Shown: one piece after another, positions 35,423-43,674 of the stretch | Position numbering within the stretch: the first letter of the stretch is position 1 | Layout of the letters: each line of letters opens with the position of its first letter | Source: DASVEG01 sp035540495 | GTDB lineage: Bacteria; Actinomycetota; Acidimicrobiia; Acidimicrobiales; CADCTF01 | Length of the DNA: 64,000 nucleotides | Assembly: GCA_035540495.1 (NCBI GenBank) | Contig: DATLGL010000027.1 | Coordinates: forward strand, 107,854-171,853 | Direction: 5' to 3' | The notes under the pieces: model-generated | Seen by the model: only the letters and a program-made list of their open reading frames with translations | What the model was told of the DNA's origin: nothing | The model's database searches: none | Position numbers and translations under genes: made by a program

Positions 35423-37694
35423 CCGGCGTCGACTCGTCCGACCGCGGCTCCATCGCGGCCAGCCGGTCGCGGGTGGCGCGCAGCTGGGTGATGCGACGGT
35501 CGGCGGTTGCGCCGAACCACACGAGCACGGCACCGACGATCGCGATCGTGAGCCAGCGCGGCAGGTCGCCGGCGATCGGCCCGAGCGTGTCGAGGCCCAG
35601 ACCGACAACGCTTCCGACGCCGATGAGCAGCGGTGCCTGCAGCCGGAAGTGCGCCCCGAGCCATGCCACCGCGACCGCAGCGGCCCCCAGCGCCACCGCG
35701 CGGGCGAGCAGATCGTCGGCGACGACGAGGGCGAGCGAAGGGAGGAACGCGATGAGCAGTCCGGGCGCGTAGACGAGCCACGAGCTCGCATCTCGATGCC
35801 CGTGCGCCACGACCTGTCCGGCGACGAGGGCGCCGAGCGCCGCGGGGAGGGTGTAGGCCTCGAGCAACCGCACGTCGGCCGCGAGCAGCCACGCCCACGT
35901 GGCGAACACCGCCGCGAGCGAGGCGGCGACCAGGTAGCCGCGCCGACCGGCGCGTGTGCCGGCAACGGCGAACGCGGGGACGAGGAGCGTGCACGCGATG
36001 GCGCCGTGGGTGCGGTCGCCGACGGCGAGGGCCATCCCGACAAAGAGACCGGCGGAAGCCACGACTTCGGCCAACACGCCGTCGCCGTCGCGCTCGTCCG
36101 CCCAGAGCGTGGCCGCCGCCATCACGACGCCGGAGGCCACCACGGCAACGATCCCCGCTTCCGTCCACGCCGCGCCGGCACTCATCGCCGCGGAGACGCT
36201 CAGCGCGACGAACGAGACCCCGGCGCCCGCCCCTGCGAGTTGCCTGGCGACGGTTCGAGAGGGTGACAGCCACATCGCGGCGGCGGTGGCCGTGAGCAGA
36301 CCCGCGCAGAGCAGCAGCGTCGTCGCCTCGGTGGCGAGGGACCATCCGGTCGCGGGTACGAGCAGCGCCGCAGCACTGATGGCCAGCCCCTCGACCGCCG
36401 CCCCACCACGCTGGCGCCGACGGGCGACTGGGCCGACCAGAGCGACCGCGCCCACCGCAGGAAGCGCCGTGACGGCCGACGCCGTCGCCAGGTTGGCATC
36501 GAACGTCAACGGAACGAGGGCCACGGCGATGGCGGCTGCGATCGCCGCGAGCAGGGGCGCACCCGTCACATGGGGCTCACGCGGTGCCTGCTGCTCGTCG
36601 CGGCTGCGGCTCGTGCGAAGTCGAGCCGAGCTCGACGGTGCAGCGGCGAGGAGCGCGACCGCGACAACGACGGCAATCGACACGAGCGCAGCGCGCGCCG
36701 CTCGCTGCTGCTCGGCCAGCGCGTCCAGCATCGACAGCGCAGACGCCGACGGCTCGTGTGCCCACGCATCGCCCAGCGACGCGAGTGGGCCGCCCACCGC
36801 CACCATCACCGCCTCGAAGGAGAAGGCAGCGGCCACGGCCAAGGCCACCGTGCTGCCGAAGAACGCTCCCCGGCGGACGGCGCGTGGACCGAACGTCGCC
36901 ACCGCCGCGACACCTCCGGTCGTCGCCGCGACCACCGCGGCGAGCGACGGCCCGTCGACCTGGGTCGACAACGCAACGGCCGCACCCGCTACGACGGCGA
37001 CCGTCGAGGTTGCGATCAACCCGTCGCGGGCGCGATTCGAGGTGGTCCGCAGCGCTGCGCCAGCTGCAGGCGTCGCGCCGACGAGGGCGGCGGCGAGGGC
37101 GAGGCCGATCGTGCCTCCCCGAGCGTCGACCAGGCCCGCCACCACCGCGATGCCCGCCGCGGTGACGGAAAGAATCGCGGCGACCACGAACGAGGCCGCC
37201 GAGCCGTACCAGCGGAAGTAGCGGGCCGCACGTGATGCTCCCACTGCGCCGACGCCGATGATCGAGAGCCCGCCCGAAGCGGTCGCCGCGGTGCCGGCCG
37301 TGGATGCGAGGGCGAGGAACGCCGCGGCCGAACCAGCGACCGCCATGAGCAGTCGGGTCGTGGCGAACCACCGTCCGAGCCCGAGCGATCCTGCGGCGGC
37401 GAGTGCCGCACCGATGGCCCACCAACTCGAGAGCTCCATCGACTCGCCGGCACCGGCGCGGCGCAGCGCGAGCCAGTCGACGAGGAACAGGACGACCCCC
37501 AGCGATGCGAAGACCTCGGCCGTCGCCGCGAGCCGGCGACGCAGCCCGAACGCACCGGCGACCGACGCGACGGTGGTGAAGACGAGGAGCGCGGCGCGTC
37601 CACCGTCGTCGAGGCGCTGCCAGGCGAAGGCGGCGAAGGTCAGGGCAGCGATCGCCAGAAGGAGCCCGCCCACCCAGAGCAGGACGTCGCGCAC
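35412..37694 (-). CDS. SCO7613-type multi-pass membrane protein (C-terminal part)
   Basis: A 760-residue very hydrophobic protein (over 20 membrane segments), beginning VLLWVGGLLLAIAALTFAAF and continuing in the pattern of SCO7613 C-terminal-domain membrane proteins of actinobacteria. In that family an N-terminal zinc ribbon and coiled coil precede this part; here those lie upstream in another frame (37695-38043). GTG 37694 is the first in-frame start, and upstream of it the frame is open back to a TGA near 37816. It may be a functional stand-alone part or the product of a frameshifted gene. Confidence 0.75.
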   Translation of the reverse strand: MRDVLLWVGGLLLAIAALTFAAFAWQRLDDGGRAALLVFTTVASVAGAFGLRRRLAATAEVFASLGVVLFLVDWLALRRAGAGESMELSSWWAIGAALAAAGSLGLGRWFATTRLLMAVAGSAAAFLALASTAGTAATASGGLSIIGVGAVGASRAARYFRWYGSAASFVVAAILSVTAAGIAVVAGLVDARGGTIGLALAAALVGATPAAGAALRTTSNRARDGLIATSTVAVVAGAAVALSTQVDGPSLAAVVAATTGGVAAVATFGPRAVRRGAFFGSTVALAVAAAFSFEAVMVAVGGPLASLGDAWAHEPSASALSMLDALAEQQRAARAALVSIAVVVAVALLAAAPSSSARLRTSRSRDEQQAPREPHVTGAPLLAAIAAAIAVALVPLTFDANLATASAVTALPAVGAVALVGPVARRRQRGGAAVEGLAISAAALLVPATGWSLATEATTLLLCAGLLTATAAAMWLSPSRTVARQLAGAGAGVSFVALSVSAAMSAGAAWTEAGIVAVVASGVVMAAATLWADERDGDGVLAEVVASAGLFVGMALAVGDRTHGAIACTLLVPAFAVAGTRAGRRGYLVAASLAAVFATWAWLLAADVRLLEAYTLPAALGALVAGQVVAHGHRDASSWLVYAPGLLIAFLPSLALVVADDLLARAVALGAAAVAVAWLGAHFRLQAPLLIGVGSVVGLGLDTLGPIAGDLPRWLTIAIVGAVLVWFGATADRRITQLRATRDRLAAMEPRSDESTPVGS

Positions 37695-38043
37695 TGCCTC
37701 TGCGCGTACGTCGCCCGTTGGTGGAGCGGTGACCGTCGTGCCCGATGCCGGGGGTGGCAGGGTTGCGGCGCGGTAGGGCTGGCGAAGGTGCGGCGCGGCC
37801 GGTGACCACGGCCATCAGGTCTGCATGCTCACGGGCCAAGCGTTCCCGCTCAGTTTGCAGCCCCCGTTCGGCGACGCCGATCTCGTGGAAGCGATGGACG
37901 ATCACCCGCAGCCGGTCGACGGCGTCGCCGGTGAGCGCCAGCCCGCAGCGCCCGCACGACTCGCCGCTCGCGGTTGCTCTAGGGGAGACGACGTCCGATG
38001 TCGTCAGGCACCGCGGACACCACTGCACCACCGCTGTCGCCAT
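37695..38043 (-). pseudogene. Zinc-ribbon/coiled-coil N-terminus of SCO7613-type gene, frameshifted
   Basis: From ATG 38043 the frame reads VVQWCPRCLTTSDVVSPRA, then ESCGRCGLALTGDAVDRLR and a coiled coil (AERGLQTERERLAREHADLM). CPRC and CGRC form a zinc ribbon, the normal start of SCO7613-family proteins. The frame then leaves the family: after about 37800 the neighbouring frame carries the natural linker (HLRQPYRAATLPPPASG, then DVRAEAVRDVLLWVG). A single-base shift near 37780-37830 explains this. It may be a real mutation or an assembly error. Confidence 0.65.
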
Positions 38044-38230
38044 GGGATCCCCGCTTCCAGGCTCGTTGGTTCGTCGCACGCTCTCCATCTTCGACACCAG
38101 CCATCGCGATCGGTTACGGGACTCCCCTCATCTCGCCTTGGGGGATCGGTGGGTGGACCAGGGCACGACGGCGCCCATCGAGCGGATCGGCCCGGCAGGA
38201 GTTCACACCGCTCGGGTCGTACTTGAACAG

Positions 38231-39208
38231 ATGACACCTCGGCGTCGCCGCAGTGTCGCATTCGTGGCCGCGCTTGCGATCAGCCTGGCGTTCGGCGCCG
38301 CAACGACCGGCGCGACCGCTGGCGTCACCGACCTCGCCTCCACCGTCGACGGTGCGCGCAGTGAGAAGAGCGACCGCGCGATCGCCTACGTCGGCACGAT
38401 CGTCGACAAGCGCGACCTCTCCCGGCTCGCGATCGGCACGGACGGGTCGTGGTTCCCCTACTTCGCAGCCACCACGCCGGCGAGCGGCCAACCGACGGGC
38501 GCTGGCGTGCGCGACCGGCTGCCCACGTGGATCGGTGCGTTCAACCACACGACGAGTCCCGCGGATTTCGGCTGCGCCGAGCCTGGCGCGGTCGAGCGCG
38601 GCTGCCTCCCGACGTTCAACTTCCGCACGTTCTCGCAGGACGGACCTGCCCGCGCGGCCGGCGGCTTTCGCCATTGGGCGGCGCTGCGCATACCTGGCGG
38701 CGAGTGCGGGCGTGCCGGTGCCATCGTCGACCGGAAGACGTATTCCGCCGACCGGCCGATCCCGGATCCGACGGGCCTCGTCATTCCCCCCGAAGGCCCG
38801 CCGCGGCCGACGAACAACAACACGATGAATCGCATACAGCTCCAAGACGGCGCGCCGCAGACCTTCTACGTAGGAGTCGTGACGGACACCACAGGCGGCG
38901 ACTACGACGCCGGCGTCGTCGAGATCCGCGGCAACGTCGGCCTCATCGACCAGCGTCCGGAAGTCGCGGACAGCCAGATCGAGGCGTCGAGCCGGCCGTC
39001 CGCGGCGGATCTGGCTGCGAACGGCGTGCCGGACATCCACGTCTTCCGGATCGACAACTTCCGCAGCGGCGACTACCTCAAGCTCCGGCTGAGAGGCATC
39101 GACGCACCCGCGAGCTTCAGCGGGCTGCTGTTCGACGTGTCGTTGCCGCGCCCGTCGACGGCAACGACCGGCACGCCGCGAGCCCCCGCCTCACCCTGCA
39201 AGCCGTAG
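38231..39208 (+). CDS. Secreted protein of unknown family, paralogue 1
   Basis: A 325-residue exported protein. Signal peptide RSVAFVAALAISLAFGAA, mature part starting near VTDLASTVDG. Landmarks include AYVGTIVDKRDLSRLAIG, AATTPASGQPTGAGVRDRLP, NFRTFSQDGPARAAGG, PTNNNTMNRIQLQDG and VFRIDNFRSGDYLKLRLRG; there are four cysteines. No known domain is recognised. A paralogue at 62267 is roughly 80-85 percent identical over the full length, and about 35 bases upstream (GGCAGGAGT...GGGTCGTACTTG) are also conserved, suggesting shared regulation. ATG 38231 was chosen because the paralogue starts at the same position. Confidence 0.8.
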   Translation: MTPRRRRSVAFVAALAISLAFGAATTGATAGVTDLASTVDGARSEKSDRAIAYVGTIVDKRDLSRLAIGTDGSWFPYFAATTPASGQPTGAGVRDRLPTWIGAFNHTTSPADFGCAEPGAVERGCLPTFNFRTFSQDGPARAAGGFRHWAALRIPGGECGRAGAIVDRKTYSADRPIPDPTGLVIPPEGPPRPTNNNTMNRIQLQDGAPQTFYVGVVTDTTGGDYDAGVVEIRGNVGLIDQRPEVADSQIEASSRPSAADLAANGVPDIHVFRIDNFRSGDYLKLRLRGIDAPASFSGLLFDVSLPRPSTATTGTPRAPASPCKP

Positions 39209-39289
39209 CGTCCAGCCGATCGTCCGGAGCAGGTCCTCAGCGCGGCGACGCTCCCCATTGCGCGAATCGCACGAGGCGGCGCAGGGGTG

Positions 39290-39304
39290 GCCCGCCGAGC
39301 GGGC
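39290..39304. terminator. Short hairpin between convergent genes
   Basis: GCCCGC and GCGGGC form a 6-bp stem with a 3-base loop between the secreted-protein gene and the convergent VapC gene. No T-run follows. Weak candidate for a bidirectional terminator. Confidence 0.3.
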
Positions 39305-39319
39305 GAGGGAGCGCGACCC

Positions 39320-39727
39320 TCAGTGGTCGGGGTGAGGGACTTCGACGACCCGAAGTCCGTCGATGCCTGCGAAGTCGGACGGGTTGCAGGTGTGAACGGG
39401 CAGCCCGTTCGCGATCGCGATGGCCGCGATCATCGCGTCGTAAGCACGCGCAGCCGGCGTGCGGCCCGCGCGCCGAAGGGACGCTGCGACTTGCCCGAAG
39501 CTGCGGGCGGCCGGCGCGTCGAACGGCAGCGGGTCGAAGTCGTTCTCCGCCTGTTGGAGGTGGGCCTGGCGCGCAGCCCGCCCTGCTTCGGTGGCAGCGA
39601 CGAGCGGTCCGACGGACAGTTCGGCGAGGGTGATCGCGGTGATGAGGGGTTCGGCAGGGAGTGCATCGACCGGGTCGATCCGTGCGAGCAGGATCAGCGT
39701 GCTCGTGTCGAGGACGCCCTCTGCCAT
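39320..39727 (-). CDS. vapC: VapC-type PIN-domain toxin
   Basis: A 135-residue PIN ribonuclease. The first catalytic Asp is in VLDTSTLILLAR, the Glu in ITLAELSVGPLVAA, and the later acidic residues in AYDAMIAAIAIANGLPVHTC and NPSDFAGI, so all four expected acidic positions are present. Homologues cleave tRNA or rRNA and are neutralised by a VapB antitoxin encoded just upstream. Here the upstream frame is only a truncated antitoxin-like remnant, so the toxin may be inactive, silent or held by another antitoxin. Confidence 0.88.
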   Translation of the reverse strand: MAEGVLDTSTLILLARIDPVDALPAEPLITAITLAELSVGPLVAATEAGRAARQAHLQQAENDFDPLPFDAPAARSFGQVAASLRRAGRTPAARAYDAMIAAIAIANGLPVHTCNPSDFAGIDGLRVVEVPHPDH

Positions 39728-39728
39728 C

Positions 39729-39860
39729 TCAGAGCCGCGCGTCGATGACGCCGTCGATGTCGTTGCGCAGGGCGCTCGGGTCGACAGCGGGCAGGCGCGA
39801 CCAGCGCTTGCGCAGCTCGTCGAGTGGGACCGCGCGGCGGCGATCGCGGAACTCGGCCGG
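39729..39860 (-). pseudogene. Truncated antitoxin remnant upstream of VapC
   Basis: The frame directly upstream of VapC ends RRRAVPLDELRKRWSRLPAV and DPSALRNDIDGVIDARL, like the toxin-binding C-terminus of Phd/VapB antitoxins. No ATG or GTG start and no Phd DNA-binding N-terminus precede it; the sequence upstream is the end of the GHKL ATPase gene (stop at 39865), whose last codons overlap the only open frame. I read it as an antitoxin cut off at its N-terminus. Confidence 0.45.
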
Positions 39861-39864
39861 CGGA

Positions 39865-41436
39865 TCAGCGCCGGCGAAGGTGGCGGCGGACGCGAACGAG
39901 CATGCGCACCATCTCCTCTGCGAACTCGGCGCTCGTCGCGCGCGGGTTGTTGTAGACGACGTACTCCTTGGCAACCAGCGTTGCGAGGTAGTCGAGAAGC
40001 GACGACTCCTCGTCCTTCACGAGCAGGTAATCGGGATGGCGATCGCTGTAGTACACGACGCCCTCGTCGGGGTCGAAGCGGCTGCGCGCGTCCCCCGGCT
40101 CCGGATCGACCGCGACCGTCGGGAGGCGAGACCCGCCGGGCCGCTGCGGCCGCGCCGGTGCGGGGGCAGGTTGCTCGTCGGGAATCGGGGTCGGCGCGAG
40201 ATCGTCGAGGTTCGGCGCGTCATCCCCCGGCGGCTCCGGTGGCTCCGCGGAACCGCCCGATCGTTCGTCAGCAGGCCGTGGAGGCACCGGATCGTCCGGA
40301 CCGCCGCCCTCGCCAGGCGCGGGGGCGAACAAGCCGCCGTGGCCTCGCTCGTGACCGACGGCCGAGCGCATCGGGTTGTCGAGATCGTCCAGCTCCTTGA
40401 GCACGCGGCCGAAGATGCGCCGCACTGCGTCGGACACCCGGTCGGCCGTCTGCTGATCGACCTCCTTGCGCACCTTCTCGAGCGCTGCGACCACGGTAGG
40501 TTCGACCGACCGCACGGCGAGGACGAACGCCGGGAAGGCGTCTCGATCACGAAGGATGGCGCGGCGTCCGGCCGACTGCTGCAGGCCCTCGAACGTGATC
40601 TCACCGGACACCTGGCCTGTCGACCAAGGTCCGTCCTCGAACTCGTCGAGCTCGACGAGGTCGTCGATGATCACCGTGCCCGCACGACCCACCACAGCGA
40701 CACGGCGAGACGATCCCGACGCGGCCGACTGTGGAGCGACGTACAGGGCGAACTCGATGCGTCCCCAGAGTGTCGCCTGCGCTGGCAGCGCGACCCGGAT
40801 GCCATCGGGACGGTCGGGCGTCACCGTCTCGACGGTTTTGCCCTCCTGGACCTCGATCACATAATCGCCGCGGGCGAGCGCAGGTCCGCGGCGACGGCGC
40901 AGGTAGTCGACGACCTTGCGCATCGTCAGCACGCGGAGGACGTCGGGATCCAACTCGGAGATGTAGACGGTCGTACCAGGCGTCGCTCGCGGCCGACGCC
41001 GCTCGTTTTCCTCGAGCTGTGCGATCGCCTTGCCGCGCTCGAGGCGGAGGGAGTGGCTGACGTCACTGCCCTCGGGGCGGGTGACGATGTCGAGGCGCCC
41101 GCCGAGTTGCTGGAACGCGAGGGTTCCGATCGCCTTCTCGCCGAGGGTGCGCAGATCGCCGGCCTTCTCCGACTCGAACAGGTTGCGAGCGACAGATCGC
41201 AGCTTGTCAACGGTCATTCCACGGCCGCTGTCGTCGATGGCGATGGTCGGGTAGCGGCCCTTTCGGCGCAGCACGACGCGGATCACCTCGCCGCGTCGTT
41301 CTGCCTCGGCGTACTCGTCAGCCGCGTTCGAGACGAACTCGTTCAGCGCATCCTTGGGGTCCTGATAGGCCTGCCCCGTCACGAGCACGGCCTTGGCCAT
41401 GTTGCCGATCTTCAGGCGAACCTTCTCCACCGCCAT
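39865..41436 (-). CDS. GHKL (Hsp90/MORC-like) ATPase
   Basis: A 523-residue soluble ATPase. The Bergerat fold is clear: N-box DALNEFVSNAADEYAEA, G1 box TIAIDDSGRGMT, G2 region GEKAIGTLAFQQLGG, followed by an S5-like transducer region (TTVYISELDPDVLRVLTMRK). A proline-rich linker (about 375-445) leads to a C-terminal domain (DRHPDYLLVKDEESSLLDYL). There are no kinase, topoisomerase or MutL endonuclease domains. Prokaryotic MORC-like GHKL ATPases are known near restriction and defence genes, so a conflict-system role is possible but not shown. It stands directly upstream of the VapC remnant pair. Confidence 0.8.
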   Translation of the reverse strand: MAVEKVRLKIGNMAKAVLVTGQAYQDPKDALNEFVSNAADEYAEAERRGEVIRVVLRRKGRYPTIAIDDSGRGMTVDKLRSVARNLFESEKAGDLRTLGEKAIGTLAFQQLGGRLDIVTRPEGSDVSHSLRLERGKAIAQLEENERRRPRATPGTTVYISELDPDVLRVLTMRKVVDYLRRRRGPALARGDYVIEVQEGKTVETVTPDRPDGIRVALPAQATLWGRIEFALYVAPQSAASGSSRRVAVVGRAGTVIIDDLVELDEFEDGPWSTGQVSGEITFEGLQQSAGRRAILRDRDAFPAFVLAVRSVEPTVVAALEKVRKEVDQQTADRVSDAVRRIFGRVLKELDDLDNPMRSAVGHERGHGGLFAPAPGEGGGPDDPVPPRPADERSGGSAEPPEPPGDDAPNLDDLAPTPIPDEQPAPAPARPQRPGGSRLPTVAVDPEPGDARSRFDPDEGVVYYSDRHPDYLLVKDEESSLLDYLATLVAKEYVVYNNPRATSAEFAEEMVRMLVRVRRHLRRR

Positions 41437-41504
41437 GCTTCGACTCTACGAACGGACGACGTGATGGCGCGCGATCCCGCATCGCCATCGCCGTAACGTG
41501 CGCT

Positions 41505-41909
41505 ATGGCCTCAGATGAGCAGCCGGCCTCCGTGGTGGCGGCGATGCACGTTGCCGAGGGGTTCCTCGCGACGGTCAACGCCGGCGACGCCCGAGCCCAC
41601 GCCGAGACGCTCGGGTAGCCCCACGTCCGCCTAGCTAGCGGCCAGGTGCGGATCTGGAACGACGTCGACGAGGCGACCGCAGCAATGGAGGTCGGCATGG
41701 TCGCCATTCGGGAACGAACCGGGTGGGACCACAGCGAATCGGACCACAAGCGGGTCATCCACGACCTCGGCGACAAGGTGCACCTCGACGTGCCGTTCAC
41801 CCGCTACCAGGCCGACGGCAGCGTGATCGGCGTTTATCCCGCCGTCTACCTCGTCGTGGAGACGCCCGAGGGCTCGGGCATCCAGTGCCGGTCGAGCGCT
41901 GCGCCATAG
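41505..41909 (+). pseudogene. NTF2-like gene with in-frame nonsense codon
   Basis: From ATG 41505 a 37-codon N-terminal helix region (VVAAMHVAEGFLATVNAGDA) is interrupted by TAG at 41616-41618, after which the same frame continues PHVRLASGQVRIWND and VHLDVPFTRYQADGSVIGVY to a TAG at 41907-41909. Without the TAG it is a normal ~134-residue SnoaL/NTF2-like protein (the expected residue there is often Tyr or Phe). The intact frame on both sides suggests a recent mutation or a sequencing error. Confidence 0.75.
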
Positions 41910-41954
41910 CTCGTCCGGCGTCTGTCACGCGAAGGCGCGTGAGACGATGGGTCT

Positions 41955-42200
41955 GTGCCGAAGACCGTGCGGGTCCGCGACATCGATGACGAGGTCTATG
42001 CCGCGCTCGCGAAACAGGCCGCCGAGGCCGGCATCACCGTGGCCGATCTCCTCCTGCGGGCTGCCGTTCGGGTGGCGAATCGACCCTCCGTCGATGGCTG
42101 GCTGGCCCGTACGCGCGGACGGCCATCGACGATCACCGCAGCCGAGGTGCAAGACGCGTTCGACGCGGTGCGGGGCGACTGGCCGCTTGCCGGCGGGTGA
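41955..42200 (+). CDS. FitA-like ribbon-helix-helix antitoxin, orphan
   Basis: An 81-residue ribbon-helix-helix protein: VRVRDIDDEVYAALAKQAAE, AGITVADLLLRAAVRV. This is the FitA/VapB-type pattern in which the RHH part represses the operon and the C-terminal tail binds a PIN toxin. No PIN gene follows; the downstream 270 bases show no recognisable gene and a decayed CoA transferase comes next, so it is an orphan antitoxin. GTG 41955. Confidence 0.7.
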   Translation: MPKTVRVRDIDDEVYAALAKQAAEAGITVADLLLRAAVRVANRPSVDGWLARTRGRPSTITAAEVQDAFDAVRGDWPLAGG

Positions 42201-42218
42201 GGCACAGCGGGCGGCGGG

Positions 42219-42234
42219 CGGTTCCGCGGAACCG
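42219..42234. repeat. 16-bp palindrome (first of a pair)
   Basis: CGGTTCCGCGGAACCG is a perfect palindrome in the non-coding stretch 42201-42470. A near copy lies 170 bases downstream. In high-GC DNA chance palindromes of this size occur, but two with the same core are less expected. Confidence 0.5.
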
Positions 42235-42387
42235 GAGCACCGTCCAGTCATGCGAGACGAGCTGCTGCGAACGCGAGTGCCGCAAGCACCGCGTTCGCAG
42301 CGAGCAGAGCGAAGACGACGTTCAGCAGGTCGTGGCCAGTCGTACGACCCGCCTCGGACACGCACGTGCCTGCCGACAGCTCCCGCA

Positions 42388-42405
42388 GCGGTTCCGTGGA
42401 ACCGC
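42388..42405. repeat. 18-bp palindrome (second of a pair)
   Basis: GCGGTTCC and GGAACCGC flank a GT centre, sharing the core GGTTCCGxGGAACCG with the palindrome at 42219. Both sit in the otherwise featureless segment between the orphan antitoxin and the decayed CoA transferase. Confidence 0.5.
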
Positions 42406-42469
42406 CGATTTGGCTCAGGTCAGGTTCGCAGCGGCGACGAACAGGCCGAAGGCGGAGAGCTGCAGCGTC

Positions 42470-43171
42470 AGCATCCGTCAGACCCGGTCGACGTCGTGAT
42501 CACCGACGACGAGCGCCGGCCCTCCGAGTTGTCGCCCACCATCATCGGGCTCCACCTCCCGCCGTTCGCCGACCACCTCCCGTGGGGACATCCGGCGACA
42601 GGTGACGTGATGCTCGCGGCGACGATGGGCGTGTCGCTCCGGCAGGCGTCGTTCGACGGCGGACCGGTCGATGCGATCGTCCCGGTGCTGGCGACCATCC
42701 ATGGCGTGTGGGGTGCGTGCGGCGATCGCGGCGCTGTGGGAGGCCGAGCGCTCTGGTCAGGGTCAGCTCGTCACCGTCGGCGGCGTGCACGCGGCGATGA
42801 TCGCCTCCGCTGCCGCGTTCAACTTCGACGACACGGTCGCTCCCCCGCCTCGCTCCACCGGCGGGCCCGGCGGGAGTCTCCCCTTCTACCGGAGTATCGC
42901 TGCGGCGACGGTCAGTGGTTCCTTGCTGCCCTCACGCCACGGTTCACCGACGTCGCCTTCGACGTCCTCGACGTGCGCGACATCTACGACGACCACCGGC
43001 CGCCACGCCCACTTCAGCCGTACGCAGCTCGATTGCGACCTCGTCGCGCCATCGCTCGGTGCGCACACCCGAGAGGTCCTCAGTGCAGCCGGCTACAGCG
43101 ACTCAGACATCGACGAGCTCCTCGACGCAGGAGTCGTCGGAGCCGCCGCACTGCGACCACACCGGATCTAA
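42470..43171 (+). pseudogene. Family III CoA-transferase (CaiB/BaiF) pseudogene, several frameshifts
   Basis: Pieces of a CaiB-like protein appear in alternating frames: VVITDDERRPSELSPTIIGL and LPWGHPATGDVMLAATMGVS up to about 42710; then AAIAALWEAERSGQGQLVTV and VGGVHAAMIASAAAFNF in a second frame; GDGQWFLAALTPRFTDVAFD back in the first; and LGAHTREVLSAAGYSDSDID in the second to the stop at 43171. At least three frameshifts are needed, and the N-terminal third of the family is missing. It is therefore a relic. Confidence 0.75.
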
Positions 43172-43278
43172 GGAGTCGGGGGGCAGAAGTGAGGAACCCT
43201 CCCGATGCCGATCCGCGCGTACGGGCGCATCTTGTCTCCAGCGCCGACTGTCGGCGGGAACAGATACAGGAGAACCTG

Positions 43279-43626
43279 ATGACGCTCATCCAGAAGACCT
43301 GCGCAGCGGCCGGCATCGTCGTGGCAGGGCTGATCGCCACCGCAGCGCCGGCCAGTGCCCACGCACCGCACCACGTGAAGCTCGGGAACGGAGGCCAGCA
43401 GGTACTCGCCAATGGTGTCAACCACGGCTTCGTCGATCAGACGGGCGCGTACGCGCTGTTCTGCGTGGATGCCGGTGAGGCGCCGAACTCCGGCCACACG
43501 CTCTCGGGCGCGATGTACGGGCTGGAGAACGCGCACCACGGCCCCGACGTCGGAACGGCGGGTCGGGCCGACGGGTGCTACGCGACGACGAAGCCGATCA
43601 CCGACACGAACCCCGCCATCGACTGA
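43279..43626 (+). CDS. Small secreted protein
   Basis: A 115-residue exported protein. Signal peptide TCAAAGIVVAGLIATAAPAS followed by SAHAPHHVKLGNGGQQVLAN and a mature region with two cysteines (ALFCVDAGEAPNS, GCYATTKPI) likely to form a disulfide. ATG 43279 follows AGGAGAA. No known domain. It is followed by a clear hairpin terminator. Confidence 0.72.
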   Translation: MTLIQKTCAAAGIVVAGLIATAAPASAHAPHHVKLGNGGQQVLANGVNHGFVDQTGAYALFCVDAGEAPNSGHTLSGAMYGLENAHHGPDVGTAGRADGCYATTKPITDTNPAID

Positions 43627-43636
43627 GCTCGGTCGC

Positions 43637-43674
43637 GCCGGCCTCGGGAGCAACGAGGATCACCCGAGGCCGGC
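43637..43674. terminator. Bidirectional hairpin terminator
   Basis: GCCGGCCTCGGG (43637-43648) and CCCGAGGCCGGC (43663-43674) form a perfect 12-bp GC-rich stem with a 14-base loop between the small secreted-protein gene and the convergent LuxR-type gene; the right arm overlaps the last codons of that gene (stop at 43660). Confidence 0.65.

Noticed and set aside
39729..39974. Full-length antitoxin for VapC
   Set aside because: The frame starts only at a TTG inside the GHKL ATPase gene, its first half has no Phd/VapB features, and the antitoxin-like part begins after the point where the ATPase stops. Treated as a remnant.
41447..41506. Small RNA or tRNA between ATPase and NTF2-like relic
   Set aside because: No cloverleaf, no CCA end and no stable fold could be drawn by eye; nothing else supports an RNA gene.
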